Source of the DNA: Antarctobacter sediminis
GTDB lineage: Bacteria > Pseudomonadota > Alphaproteobacteria > Rhodobacterales > Rhodobacteraceae
NCBI RefSeq assembly: GCF_019218285.1
Contig: NZ_JAHUZG010000003.1
Coordinates: forward strand, 248,001 to 312,000
Direction: 5' to 3'
DNA: 64,000 bases
How positions within the stretch are numbered: the first letter of the stretch is position 1; each line of letters begins with the position of its first letter. Shown in pieces: positions 26,597 to 34,896 of this stretch. A program made the translations under genes and the position numbers. The notes below the pieces were generated by a model. The model was not told the origin of the DNA, made no database searches, and was given only the letters and a program-made list of their open reading frames with translations.

Positions 26597-27844
26597 TTAT
26601 TCGGCCGCGATGGCGCGGTCATAGGCGCTGTCCAGCGCCTCGGTGACGCGGGCCTGATCCACCTCGCCGCCCATGGCGCGGATGGCATCGGCGAAACGGG
26701 TCACGATGTCGGTGATGGCCTCGCGGCTCAGCAGGTTCAGGATGCCGATACGAACCTGGACAGGTTCCGAAAGCGTCGGCCAGATGCCAAAGTTCTGCGC
26801 CCGGCAGGATTGCACCAGCTCCATCTCGCGTCCGGCCAGCGCCTTGGGCAGGTTCAGCACCACAAGCGAGGTCATGTTCGAAGTCACCTCGCACCCCATG
26901 GCCTGCACCGCCCGGCGCAGCGCGGCCTCGTGGTAGGCATAATCCTTGGCGCGGTTGGCCACGCCCTGTTCCAGCGTGATGCGCAGCGCCTCGTGAAAGG
27001 CTGCAACCGCATAGGCGGAGTGGGTCCGGTGATAGGTGCCCTTCTCCACATCCTTGCCGTCGATGATGCCCCAGTGGCGGGCCTCCATGATCGGGTGATG
27101 AACGAAGGTGCGCGTCCCGGTCTTTTTCAGCGTCTCGATGTAACGGTCGGTGAAAGACACCGGCGCATAGGTCAGCGGCAGGCAGCAGATGCCTTTTTGC
27201 GGACAAGAGGCCCAGCCGTGTACACCCGGATAATCGTCGATGCGGAAATCCTCGACGCCCAACGAGGACACCGCGTCCACAAGGCCCATCACCCCGTGCT
27301 TTTCGCAGGCGGCGCTGAACCCGGCGATGTCATTGATCCGGCCTGACCCGGTTTCCCAATGCGCCATGGCGGCCCATTTCGGCTTGTGTTCGGCCAGCGC
27401 CGCCTCGACCATGCCGCCGGTGACGGACAGCCCGTGCGGCACGTCCACCACGATGACCGAGGCAGGTTTCGGATCCAACGGGCTCAGCGCCAGCTCCGCC
27501 GCGGTGGCGGCCTTCATCCGGACGGTCAGTCCGTCGATCCCCGAAAACGTGCCGTTGTTGAACACCACGACCTTGTCGCCCGGCATGACCGCGCTGAACA
27601 TCACATCCAACCCGCTCCACCCGGTTCCGGCCACGCCGAAGGTGTGCACGTTCTGCGTGCCCCAGACCTGACGCAGCATGAGCTTGCATTCCACCATGCC
27701 GCGCAGGACGTCGCCGTGCATGTGATCGGCCAGCCCCGCCCCGGCATAGGCCGCCAGCACGCGGGCATCGGTGTTGCCCGGTCCGGGGCCCGCCGCGATG
27801 GTTTCGGGGATTTCAAGCTTGGGGAATAGCTGTGCAACGGTCAT
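26597..27844 (-). CDS. sgaA: Serine-glyoxylate aminotransferase
   Basis: 415 residues. Class V PLP aminotransferase of the alanine/serine-glyoxylate group: [16 protein letters not shown] at residues 17-32, [13 protein letters not shown] near 160, [11 protein letters not shown] near 190 and the PLP Lys in SCPQKGICC at about 217. It transfers the amino group from serine to glyoxylate, giving hydroxypyruvate and glycine, so it both starts the carbon flow and regenerates the GlyA acceptor. It is the first gene of the minus-strand serine-cycle operon, divergent from the LuxR-type regulator. The 216-bp promoter region upstream contains a long inverted repeat. Confidence 0.93.
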   Translation of the reverse strand: MTVAQLFPKLEIPETIAAGPGPGNTDARVLAAYAGAGLADHMHGDVLRGMVECKLMLRQVWGTQNVHTFGVAGTGWSGLDVMFSAVMPGDKVVVFNNGTFSGIDGLTVRMKAATAAELALSPLDPKPASVIVVDVPHGLSVTGGMVEAALAEHKPKWAAMAHWETGSGRINDIAGFSAACEKHGVMGLVDAVSSLGVEDFRIDDYPGVHGWASCPQKGICCLPLTYAPVSFTDRYIETLKKTGTRTFVHHPIMEARHWGIIDGKDVEKGTYHRTHSAYAVAAFHEALRITLEQGVANRAKDYAYHEAALRRAVQAMGCEVTSNMTSLVVLNLPKALAGREMELVQSCRAQNFGIWPTLSEPVQVRIGILNLLSREAITDIVTRFADAIRAMGGEVDQARVTEALDSAYDRAIAAE

Positions 27845-27961
27845 GATCGCTCCGCCTGTTCACTGTAAGGGTCGTTTTGTTTCATCATGGTTATAAATTT
27901 TCTTGCTCAGTGAAAAAACGTCCCTTAATCCTGCTTTTGGGCATCCAAAGGGGTGGGGAAA

Positions 27962-28026
27962 GAACCACCCATTTGGGTAAGTATCCCGTTGCATGCCGTT
28001 ACAGACCCCGCCCGAATGGGTGGTTC
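27962..28026. promoter_or_regulatory. Paired inverted operator candidates between sgaA and the LuxR-type regulator
   Basis: GAACCACCCATTTGG (27962-27976) and its inverted near-copy CCGAATGGGTGGTTC (28012-28026) differ at one base of 15. Their centres are 50 bp apart, about five helical turns. The first copy contains the internal dyad ACCCA-TT-TGGGT (27967-27978). A further short inverted repeat, TTTGG-GCAT-CCAAA, lies at 27936-27949. The layout fits a looping or dimer-of-dimers regulator controlling the divergent promoters. Confidence 0.6.
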
Positions 28027-28060
28027 GTTTCGATTACGTGAATAAAAACAGGGAGGTAAC

Positions 28061-28687
28061 ATGAGGCAGGAACAGATCGACATCATGCTGGGGGACGGCA
28101 ATCCGCTGGTCCTTTCCGCCATGTCCGAGGTTTTTGAACGTGACCCCCGATTCTCGCTTGTGGCGACCAGCGCGACCGCCGAAGGGTTCCTTGGCATGGT
28201 GATGCGTGTTCCGGTCAAGGTCTGCGTCATCGACTGGAACATCCCGGCCCTTGGCGCGGAAAAGCTGATCGAAGTCCTGCGCGCGCAGGAAAAGGCGCCG
28301 CGCATCGTGGTCTATGGCCATGACACCGACGCCGCCGTTCCGCGCCAGGCGATGGCCTCGGGCGCGGCGGCATTTGTCTCACGCGCAGCCCATATCGATT
28401 CCCTCGTGCAGACCTGCATCGACGTGGCGGCAGGCAAAATGGTCTTTCCCTATCTCGACATTCGCGACCTGCGCACGGACCCAATCAGCACATTGTCCCG
28501 CAAGGAACGCGCCCTGCTTGATGCGCTGGCCGAAGGGCTGACCAACAAGCAGCTTGCCGCGCGATTGGACATTTCGACCAACACGGTAAAGTTCCACCTG
28601 TCCAACATTTTCGACAAACTCTCGGTCAAGAACCGGGCGCAGGCGATTGCGCATTTCTATGCGTCAAAGGCGAAAAGCGGCAGTTGA
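28061..28687 (+). CDS. LuxR/NarL-type response regulator, likely serine-cycle regulator
   Basis: 208 residues, ATG after GGGAGGTAAC. Residues 1-120 form a receiver-like domain with the phospho-acceptor candidate Asp58 in CVIDWN. The acidic pair near residue 12 is reduced to a single Asp, and the usual Lys before the last helix is replaced (FVSRAA), so classical phosphorylation is doubtful. Residues about 143-205 are a LuxR helix-turn-helix (LSRKERALLDALAEG...STNTVKFHLSNIFDKL). No histidine kinase is nearby. Its place between the divergent sgaA operon and mcl suggests it controls both. Methylobacterium uses a LysR-type regulator (QscR) instead. Confidence 0.85.
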   Translation: MRQEQIDIMLGDGNPLVLSAMSEVFERDPRFSLVATSATAEGFLGMVMRVPVKVCVIDWNIPALGAEKLIEVLRAQEKAPRIVVYGHDTDAAVPRQAMASGAAAFVSRAAHIDSLVQTCIDVAAGKMVFPYLDIRDLRTDPISTLSRKERALLDALAEGLTNKQLAARLDISTNTVKFHLSNIFDKLSVKNRAQAIAHFYASKAKSGS

Positions 28688-28725
28688 GCGCCCGTTCGGT
28701 GTGCATCGGCATGCCGAAAAATTTA

Positions 28726-28750
28726 TTGACAGGAATATTTTTTTCCCAAA
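28726..28750 (+). promoter_or_regulatory. Possible mcl promoter
   Basis: A perfect TTGACA at 28726-28731 lies 67 bp upstream of the mcl start. No convincing -10 box sits 17 bp downstream (AACACA is the closest), so an activator may be needed. TTTCCCAAA at 28742-28750 overlaps the spacer and is shared with the formate dehydrogenase promoter region. Confidence 0.35.
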
Positions 28751-28797
28751 CACAAATAGGGGTCCGACGTCACATCCTTTCAGAAAGGACCCTATCC

Positions 28798-29775
28798 ATG
28801 TCTTTCCACGCCATCGAACAGGCGCCCGCGCGCCTCAACCGTTCTGAACTCGCCGTCCCCGGTTCGCAGCCGCAAATGTTTGAAAAGGCGGCGCAATCCG
28901 AAGTCGACGTGATCTTCCTCGACCTCGAGGACGCGGTTGCGCCCGACGAAAAGGAACAGGCCCGCAAGAATATCATCAAGGCCCTGAACGAAATCGACTG
29001 GGGCACCAAGACCATGTCGATCCGCATCAACGGGCTGGACACGCATTACATGTATCGCGACGTGGTCGACGTGGTCGAACAGGCCGGCGAACGTCTGGAC
29101 CTGATCATGATCCCCAAGGTCGGCACCGCCGCCGATGTCTATGCCGTCGATATGATGGTGACCCAGATCGAAGACGCCAAGGGTCTGAAAAAGCGCATCG
29201 GTTTCGAACACATCATCGAAACCGCGCTAGGGATGCAGAACGTGTCCGAAATCGCCGCCGCGTCCAAGCGGAACGAAAGCCTGCACTTCGGTGTCGCCGA
29301 TTATGCCGCCTCGACCCGGGCGCGCACCACGATCATCGGTGGCGTGAATCCCGATTACGCCGTGCTGACCGATCCCGATGCAAATGGGGGCCGTGACACC
29401 CATTGGGGCGACATGTGGCACTATGCGCTGGCCCGCATGGTTGTGGCGGCACGCGCCAGCGGCCTGCGCCCAATCGACGGCCCCTTCGGTGATTTTCAGG
29501 ATCCCGACGGCTATCGCGCCGCCGCCAAACGCGCCGCCGTTCTGGGCTGCGAGGGCAAATGGGCCATCCACCCCAGCCAGGTCGCCTTGGCGAACGAAGT
29601 CATGTCGCCGTCGCAGGCGGAAATCGAAAAGGCCGGCCGCATCCTGACCGCCATGGCCGAGGCCGAAGCCGCCGGCAAGGGCGCGGTTTCGCTGGACGGC
29701 CGCCTGATCGACTACGCCTCGATCCGGCAGGCCGAAGTTCTGGTCGAAAAGGCCCGTCAGATTGCAGCCGAATAA
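28798..29775 (+). CDS. mcl: L-malyl-CoA/beta-methylmalyl-CoA lyase
   Basis: 325 residues from the ATG at 28798, behind AAAGGACC; upstream in-frame sequence is the intergenic promoter region. HpcH/CitE-type TIM barrel with FLDLEDAVAPDEKEQAR near residues 42-58, an Arg/Glu/Asp metal and CoA site, FGVADYAASTRAR near 182 and a C-terminal lid WAIHPSQV near 260. It matches the Rhodobacter Mcl1 type in length and motifs. It splits malyl-CoA into acetyl-CoA and glyoxylate, closing the serine cycle, and in this group also acts on beta-methylmalyl-CoA in the ethylmalonyl-CoA pathway. It overlaps the glycerate kinase gene by 14 bp. Confidence 0.93.
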   Translation: MSFHAIEQAPARLNRSELAVPGSQPQMFEKAAQSEVDVIFLDLEDAVAPDEKEQARKNIIKALNEIDWGTKTMSIRINGLDTHYMYRDVVDVVEQAGERLDLIMIPKVGTAADVYAVDMMVTQIEDAKGLKKRIGFEHIIETALGMQNVSEIAAASKRNESLHFGVADYAASTRARTTIIGGVNPDYAVLTDPDANGGRDTHWGDMWHYALARMVVAARASGLRPIDGPFGDFQDPDGYRAAAKRAAVLGCEGKWAIHPSQVALANEVMSPSQAEIEKAGRILTAMAEAEAAGKGAVSLDGRLIDYASIRQAEVLVEKARQIAAE

Positions 29776-31036
29776 CACTGCTTCGTTGAAGGACGACGCG
29801 GCCCGGGCATTCCGGGCCGCCATCCGACGCGCCGATCCGGCGCTGGCCATGCGCGATTGCCTGGGGTCGTCCCCCCTGCCCCGGGCCGCGCATGGCCACC
29901 GAACCATCGTGCTGGCGCTAGGCAAGGCCGCGCCCGCCATGTTGCGCGCCGTCCTCCCGCGCATCACCGGCCCGCGGGTGATGATCTGTGTCACTCACCG
30001 CGAAAACACCGAACAGGTGCCGGGGGCCGAGATTTTTCGCGCCGGTCATCCGGTCCCTGACAGTGTCGGCGCTGCCGGGGCCGCGCGCATTCAGGCGGTT
30101 CTGAAAACCGCCGAAGCCGGTGACGTGGTCATTGCGCTGATCTCGGGCGGTGGATCGGCCCTGCTGCCCGCGCCGCCGGAAGGCGTCAGCCTAGAAGACA
30201 AACAGACGCTGAACCGCATTCTGCTGGACAGTGGTCTGGACATCGTGGCGATGAACCTGATCCGTCAACAGGTGTCGCAACTCAAGGGTGGCGGATTGGT
30301 TCGGCTTGCCGCGCCTGCGCCAGTGACCGGCTATATCCTTTCCGACGTGATCGGCGACAACCTGCGCGCCATCGCCAGCGGACCAACCGTTGCCCCGATC
30401 GGCACCGCCGAAGAGGCGCGCCGGCTGTTGCAGGACAAGGGCCTGCTGACCCGTTTGCCCGAAAGCATTCAGCGCCACCTGCGCAACGCGCCCCGCGTCG
30501 TTTCAACGGTGCAGGCCAGCAATCAGCTGATCGGCGGCAACCGCGAAAGCGTCGAGGCCGCGGCAGAGGCCCTGCGGCCGGCCTACGCCACGCAGATCAT
30601 CGACGACCCGCTGATCGGCAATGTGAACGAGGCCGCCTGCACCATCTTTCGCGCCCTCCGCGAGGCAAGGTCCGGGGGACGCCCCCGCGCCATTCTTTGG
30701 GGCGGAGAAACCACCGTCCAGGTGCGGGGCAATGGCATGGGCGGGCGCAATCAGGAACTGGCGCTGCGCGTGGCCGCGCTGGCCGATGCCGATCCTGTCG
30801 CCGCACCTTGGGTTTTTCTGTCCGGTGGCACCGACGGGCGCGACGGGCCAACCGACGCGGCGGGCGCATCCGTGGATCAAGGCTCGCTCGAGCGCATCCG
30901 CGCCAAGGGTCAGGCTCCGACAACACTGCTGGACCGCAATGACAGCAATGCCGCGCTGCGTTTGTCCGGGGATCTGCTGATCACCGGGGCAACGGGCACG
31001 AATGTCGCGGACGTTCAGATCCTGCTGATCGGCTGA
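29762..31036 (+). CDS. Glycerate 2-kinase (MOFRL family)
   Basis: 424 residues counted from a TTG at 29762 that lies inside the mcl 3-prime end; a TTG at 29785 is the alternative, and no ATG is available before the conserved N-terminus. DUF4147 domain with LALGKAAPAML near residue 56, ISGGGSALLPAP near 127 and QLKGGGLVRLA near 170, then the C-terminal MOFRL motif (GGRNQELALRVA, FLSGGTDGRDGPTDAAG). It phosphorylates D-glycerate to 2-phosphoglycerate, linking HprA to enolase and PPC. It is the TtuD/GckA type. Expression probably depends on coupling to mcl. Confidence 0.9.
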   Translation: MQPNNTASLKDDAARAFRAAIRRADPALAMRDCLGSSPLPRAAHGHRTIVLALGKAAPAMLRAVLPRITGPRVMICVTHRENTEQVPGAEIFRAGHPVPDSVGAAGAARIQAVLKTAEAGDVVIALISGGGSALLPAPPEGVSLEDKQTLNRILLDSGLDIVAMNLIRQQVSQLKGGGLVRLAAPAPVTGYILSDVIGDNLRAIASGPTVAPIGTAEEARRLLQDKGLLTRLPESIQRHLRNAPRVVSTVQASNQLIGGNRESVEAAAEALRPAYATQIIDDPLIGNVNEAACTIFRALREARSGGRPRAILWGGETTVQVRGNGMGGRNQELALRVAALADADPVAAPWVFLSGGTDGRDGPTDAAGASVDQGSLERIRAKGQAPTTLLDRNDSNAALRLSGDLLITGATGTNVADVQILLIG

Positions 31037-31039
31037 GGG

Positions 31040-31495
31040 TTATTCCCGACGCAAGGCTCCGTGGTCGCGCAGAACGCCGCCGCTCTGCGCCTCTTCGCCC
31101 TTGCGCCAATCCGGAACATCGTTGACCAGCATATGCGCCGCCCGTTGCAGGGTGGCGCGCATCTTGTCCACCGCGGGACCGGACAGGCCCACATCGTTCA
31201 ACGCGCGGTCGAAGGTCTGCAACCACAGTTCGGCATCCGCTGTGCGGATCGGGATATGCGCGTGGATCTCACGCAGGTTCATGTGGCCATTGCGTTCCCG
31301 ATAATAGGCCCGCCCGCCCAGAAACCCGCTGAGGAACTCGAACTGCGCCTGCCGCGTGTGCGACAGGCCATGCCCCCGGAAATGCAGACGGTGCAATTCA
31401 TGCACCGCCGGATCCGTTTCCATAAGGTCATAGAACTGCTCGACGAGGTCTCGTAGAGCGGTTTCCCCACCGATGTCTTCCAATGCACTTGTCAT
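31040..31495 (-). CDS. Group II truncated haemoglobin
   Basis: 151 residues. The 2-on-2 globin fold is suggested by GGETALRDLVEQFYDLM near residues 9-25 (B10 Tyr), the short loop GRAYYRERNGHMNLREIHAHIPI near 61-83 with the proximal His, and ELWLQTFDRAL near 88 with the Trp (G8) that defines group II. Such proteins bind O2 or NO and protect against nitrosative or oxidative stress. It ends head-on against the glycerate kinase, with only 3 bp between stops, and lies 44 bp downstream of the DUF1989-GcvT fusion on the same strand, so the two may be cotranscribed. Confidence 0.88.
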   Translation of the reverse strand: MTSALEDIGGETALRDLVEQFYDLMETDPAVHELHRLHFRGHGLSHTRQAQFEFLSGFLGGRAYYRERNGHMNLREIHAHIPIRTADAELWLQTFDRALNDVGLSGPAVDKMRATLQRAAHMLVNDVPDWRKGEEAQSGGVLRDHGALRRE

Positions 31496-31539
31496 GGCGT
31501 CGGGCTATCCACCGGAGCACTTGGGCGCCTTGACCAAGG

Positions 31540-33912
31540 TCAAGACCGCGGTTTTTCCTTCTTGGGATCATAGGCCGCCAGATCCGCCCGGATCGTGGCG
31601 GGCAGGCGTTTCTGATGCCCGTCCAGCTTGCCGATTTCCACCTGCGTACCCGGTTCGCAATGGGTCACGTCGATCCGCGCCATGGCGATGTTCTTGCCGA
31701 GGATCGGGGAACGCATGGACGAGGTGATCTCGCCAATCTGGGCCCGGCCGATATGGACACAATCGCCGTGGCCGACCTCGACGTTGCTGTCGATGTCCAA
31801 CCCAACCAGCTTGCGCATCGGGTTTTCCTTGCGGCGGATCAGCGCTTCGCGTCCGATGAAATCATCCGGTTTGGACTTTAGTGGCACGGTAAAGCCGACA
31901 CCGGCCTCGAACGGGTCCGTCTGGTCCGAAAAATCATAGCCGGCAAAAATCAGCCCGGCTTCGATCCGCACCATGTCCAGCGCCTCCAGCCCCATGGGGC
32001 GGATGCCGTGCGCCTGACCGGCCTCCCATACCGCGTCAAAGACGTCGCCGGCGTGTTTCGGGTGGCAAAAGATCTCGTACCCCAGTTCACCGGTATAGCC
32101 GGTGCGGCTGACCACGACCGGGATTCCCTGATCGTCGCCAATGCGCGCGGGCGCAAAACGGAACCATGCCAATTCGTCGAAATTCGGCTGGTGGGGGGCG
32201 GTCCAGATGATCTTTTTCAGCAGATCGCGGCTTTCCGGGCCCTGAACGGCAATATTGTGCTGCATGTCGGTCGAAGACCGGATCAGCACCTTCAGCCCCA
32301 GTTCTTCGGCCTTTTCGCGCAGCCACTCACCGCCGTAGTCCGACCCGCCGATCCAGCGGAAGTTATCTTTGCCCAGTCGGAACACAGTGCCGTCGTCAAT
32401 CATGCCGCCATGCGGATAGCACATCGCCGTATAGACGACGCCGCCCACCGGCAGGGTCTTCATATTGCGGGTAAAGGCATATTGGCACAGCGCCTCGGAA
32501 TCCGGGCCTGTGATCTCGAACTTGCGCAGGGCGGACAGGTCCAGCACGACGCATTTCTCGCGGCAGGCGTGGTATTCCTCGATCGGGCCGGCGCTGGACA
32601 TGCAGTTGGCCAGCCAAAAGCCGTTGTATTCGATGAAGTTGTCGGTGAACCGGTCGAACCGGTCGTGAAAGCCTGTCTGTTTGGTCATCTTCGGTTCCGC
32701 ATCAGGTGTGGGCCGGTACGCAACTGCGCGTTGAAAGGTTTCCTTGCCGCTGTAGGTGCGCACATGGATGTCGGTCGGTTTCCAGCCATTCGCGGCCGAG
32801 GTATCGTCCGGGCAGGCAGAGCTGACGCAGACCAGATCGGTCAGCGCGCGCAGCAGCACGTAATCGCCGGGGCGCGACCAGGGTTCGTCGGAATACATGA
32901 CCCCATGTTCGTCCAACCCGGTGTTGAAGAAGAAGTTGATCGCCATCCAGCCCTTGCGGCCGGTCACTCCATGCGGCGCCAGCGCGCCGTTGAAGTTGTC
33001 GGAACAGTTGATGTGCCCGGGATAGCCGATGTCGTCGTAGTATTTTGCAGAACAGGCCAGGGCAAAGGCATCGTGTCGCCCGCAGGTGTCCTGGATCACC
33101 TCGACCAGCGGCAGCATGTCCTGATCGTAGTATTTCGCATGCAGTCCCGGCATGGGATAGGCATGTTCCATCAGCGTGCGGGTTGTGGTCACGTCCAGCG
33201 CGTGTTCGATCCCCTTATCCAGCTTGCGGGCCGAAAAGCACTGGAAATCCGTGCATTGGCGTCCGTCTACGTCAAGGATCTGGATATAGTCGCCGGCCTT
33301 TACGAAATAGGCTTCGGCGGTCGAGGAATGCACCCGCACATCCGCCACCGGATCGGCCAGAGGGTCGGGCAACTCGAACTTGGGCAGGCGCTTGATGGTG
33401 GCCCGGCGGATATAGACGGTCAGCGGGGTCGCCGTGTCCTGCGCCTCGAAATCCATGATGCCGCCGGGGGCCGCGATGATCGCAATGCCTTCGCCGGTGG
33501 CGGTAAAGCTTTCCGTCGTGCGCGCCGGAGTGCTGGCTTCGAACAGGTGTAGGGCCTGCGCCCCGGACAGGTCCAGCCCGCGCGCCTCGATCCCCATACG
33601 CAAGCTGCGCAGTGACTGGTCCGGCGTCGTCAACAGCGCCTGCAATCCCTTGGCAGGCCCCTGCCCCGATGCGCCGATCAGGCCGGTATCAAATGTGCCA
33701 TCGGGCCGCGCGCAGACGATTTCGCAGCGCTGTCCGCCCTCGGTGTTCTCGACTTCCAGCCGATCGCCTTCCTCCAGCCGGACAAGGATCGCGCCCGCGC
33801 CTTCGACGACGTAACGCTCGGTTCCCGGAGGCATCGAGAAGACACGCGGCTCGAAGATTCCGCTGGGGCGCGGCGGCCCCGGCACGACATTCGGATACCT
33901 GGAATCAAGCAA
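31540..33912 (-). CDS. DUF1989-type module fused to a GcvT/DmdA-like folate-dependent C1 transferase
   Basis: 790 residues, function unassigned. Residues about 30-175 resemble a partial DUF1989 repeat (EGDRLEVENTEGGQRCE). Residues 180-400 are a complete DUF1989 domain: GRQCTDFQC at 217-225, DTCGRHD at 275-281, NCSDNFNGALAPHG at 302-315, NFFFNT at 326-331 and SSACPDD at 364-370, keeping the conserved Cys and His set. Residues 420-780 are an aminomethyltransferase domain with GGMIDD at 502-507 (folate-activating Asp), SRTGYTGELGYE at 602-613 and a C-terminal barrel. DUF1989 proteins include carboxyguanidine deiminase subunits; GcvT/DmdA proteins move a C1 group to THF. I infer cleavage or deamination of a small nitrogen compound with C1 transfer to THF. 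Confidence 0.75.
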   Translation of the reverse strand: MLDSRYPNVVPGPPRPSGIFEPRVFSMPPGTERYVVEGAGAILVRLEEGDRLEVENTEGGQRCEIVCARPDGTFDTGLIGASGQGPAKGLQALLTTPDQSLRSLRMGIEARGLDLSGAQALHLFEASTPARTTESFTATGEGIAIIAAPGGIMDFEAQDTATPLTVYIRRATIKRLPKFELPDPLADPVADVRVHSSTAEAYFVKAGDYIQILDVDGRQCTDFQCFSARKLDKGIEHALDVTTTRTLMEHAYPMPGLHAKYYDQDMLPLVEVIQDTCGRHDAFALACSAKYYDDIGYPGHINCSDNFNGALAPHGVTGRKGWMAINFFFNTGLDEHGVMYSDEPWSRPGDYVLLRALTDLVCVSSACPDDTSAANGWKPTDIHVRTYSGKETFQRAVAYRPTPDAEPKMTKQTGFHDRFDRFTDNFIEYNGFWLANCMSSAGPIEEYHACREKCVVLDLSALRKFEITGPDSEALCQYAFTRNMKTLPVGGVVYTAMCYPHGGMIDDGTVFRLGKDNFRWIGGSDYGGEWLREKAEELGLKVLIRSSTDMQHNIAVQGPESRDLLKKIIWTAPHQPNFDELAWFRFAPARIGDDQGIPVVVSRTGYTGELGYEIFCHPKHAGDVFDAVWEAGQAHGIRPMGLEALDMVRIEAGLIFAGYDFSDQTDPFEAGVGFTVPLKSKPDDFIGREALIRRKENPMRKLVGLDIDSNVEVGHGDCVHIGRAQIGEITSSMRSPILGKNIAMARIDVTHCEPGTQVEIGKLDGHQKRLPATIRADLAAYDPKKEKPRS

Positions 33913-34033
33913 GATATTTCCCCTCGACGTTTGCCTTTACGGAAAAAAATATTAATGATGAGAATATACGCCGCGGTCTTGTCACGCAAGCAATACAAAA
34001 AAGAATCTCAAAAAAGGACGGGAGGTCCACCAC

Positions 34034-34879
34034 GTGAATTCATTGTTTTTAGGTTTGATAGCAGCCGTTTGCTGGGGACTGCATGATATTGCCGTGCGTT
34101 ATCTTAGCCGGTCTGTCGCGCTGCTTGCCGCCCTGTTGGTGGCCCTGTTTTCCGGTCTGGTATTTCAGGGGGTTGTGATTCTTGTTCGCGGCGAATGGCT
34201 TTTGCCCACCGGCCCCGCGCTTTGGTATGCCGTGGCCGCCGGTGTGGCCTTTCTGGTCGCCAGTGTCGGTCTTTATTATGCCTTTCACCGGGGGCCCGTG
34301 CGGCTGGTCAGCCCGATTATCGGGGCCTTTCCGATCCTGTCGCTGATCTTTGCCGCGCTGGACGGATCGCCCATCACCACGGATCAACTGGCCACCGTTG
34401 GCCTTGTGATCGCCGCAGTCGCCGTTGTCGCCATCCTTTCGGACCCGTCCGAAGGAGACATTCCCCCGCGCGGTCCAACGGTCGTGTTTTCGCTGATTTC
34501 CGCCGTGGGCTATGCAACCACTTTTCGCCTGGGGCAACTGGCTGCCGAAACCGGTGGCGAATGGCAAAGCAGCTTTGCCACGCGCCTGACGGCCTTGCTG
34601 CTGCTTGGCGCGGTGCTGTTGGTGATGCGCAAGGATATTCGCGTGGGCCGCAAGGCAATCCTGCCGCTGCTCACCATGGGTGTGCTGGACGGGATTGCGC
34701 TTTTGTCGGTGATTTCCGCGGCCTCGATGGCGCAACCGGAATTCGCAGCGGTTGCAGCCTCGATCTTTGGCCTGTTCACGATCCTGCTGGCCCGTGTCTT
34801 TCTGGACGAACAGATGCGATTGGCCCAATGGGCCGGGTGCATCGTTGCCTTTGCCGGGATCGGGTATCTGACCCTGTAA
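34034..34879 (+). CDS. DMT/EamA transporter divergent from the DUF1989-GcvT fusion
   Basis: 281 residues, GTG start six bases after GGGAGGT. Ten hydrophobic segments in the EamA duplication pattern; the second repeat begins near residue 146 (TVVFSLISAVGYATTFRLG). It has no strong motif for a known substrate. It is divergent from the fusion gene across a 121-bp AT-richer promoter region. Uptake or efflux of the fusion enzyme's substrate or product is a reasonable guess. Its 3-prime end faces folD-like gene 34897 with a 17-bp gap. Confidence 0.82.
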   Translation: MNSLFLGLIAAVCWGLHDIAVRYLSRSVALLAALLVALFSGLVFQGVVILVRGEWLLPTGPALWYAVAAGVAFLVASVGLYYAFHRGPVRLVSPIIGAFPILSLIFAALDGSPITTDQLATVGLVIAAVAVVAILSDPSEGDIPPRGPTVVFSLISAVGYATTFRLGQLAAETGGEWQSSFATRLTALLLLGAVLLVMRKDIRVGRKAILPLLTMGVLDGIALLSVISAASMAQPEFAAVAASIFGLFTILLARVFLDEQMRLAQWAGCIVAFAGIGYLTL

Positions 34880-34896
34880 AAAACCAAGTGGCGGAC

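Noticed and set aside
31540-33912. Calling the fusion a DMSP demethylase (DmdA) or sarcosine/dimethylglycine dehydrogenase
   Set aside because: DmdA is a single GcvT-like domain of about 360 residues without DUF1989 modules. Sarcosine and dimethylglycine dehydrogenases have an N-terminal FAD domain, which is absent here.
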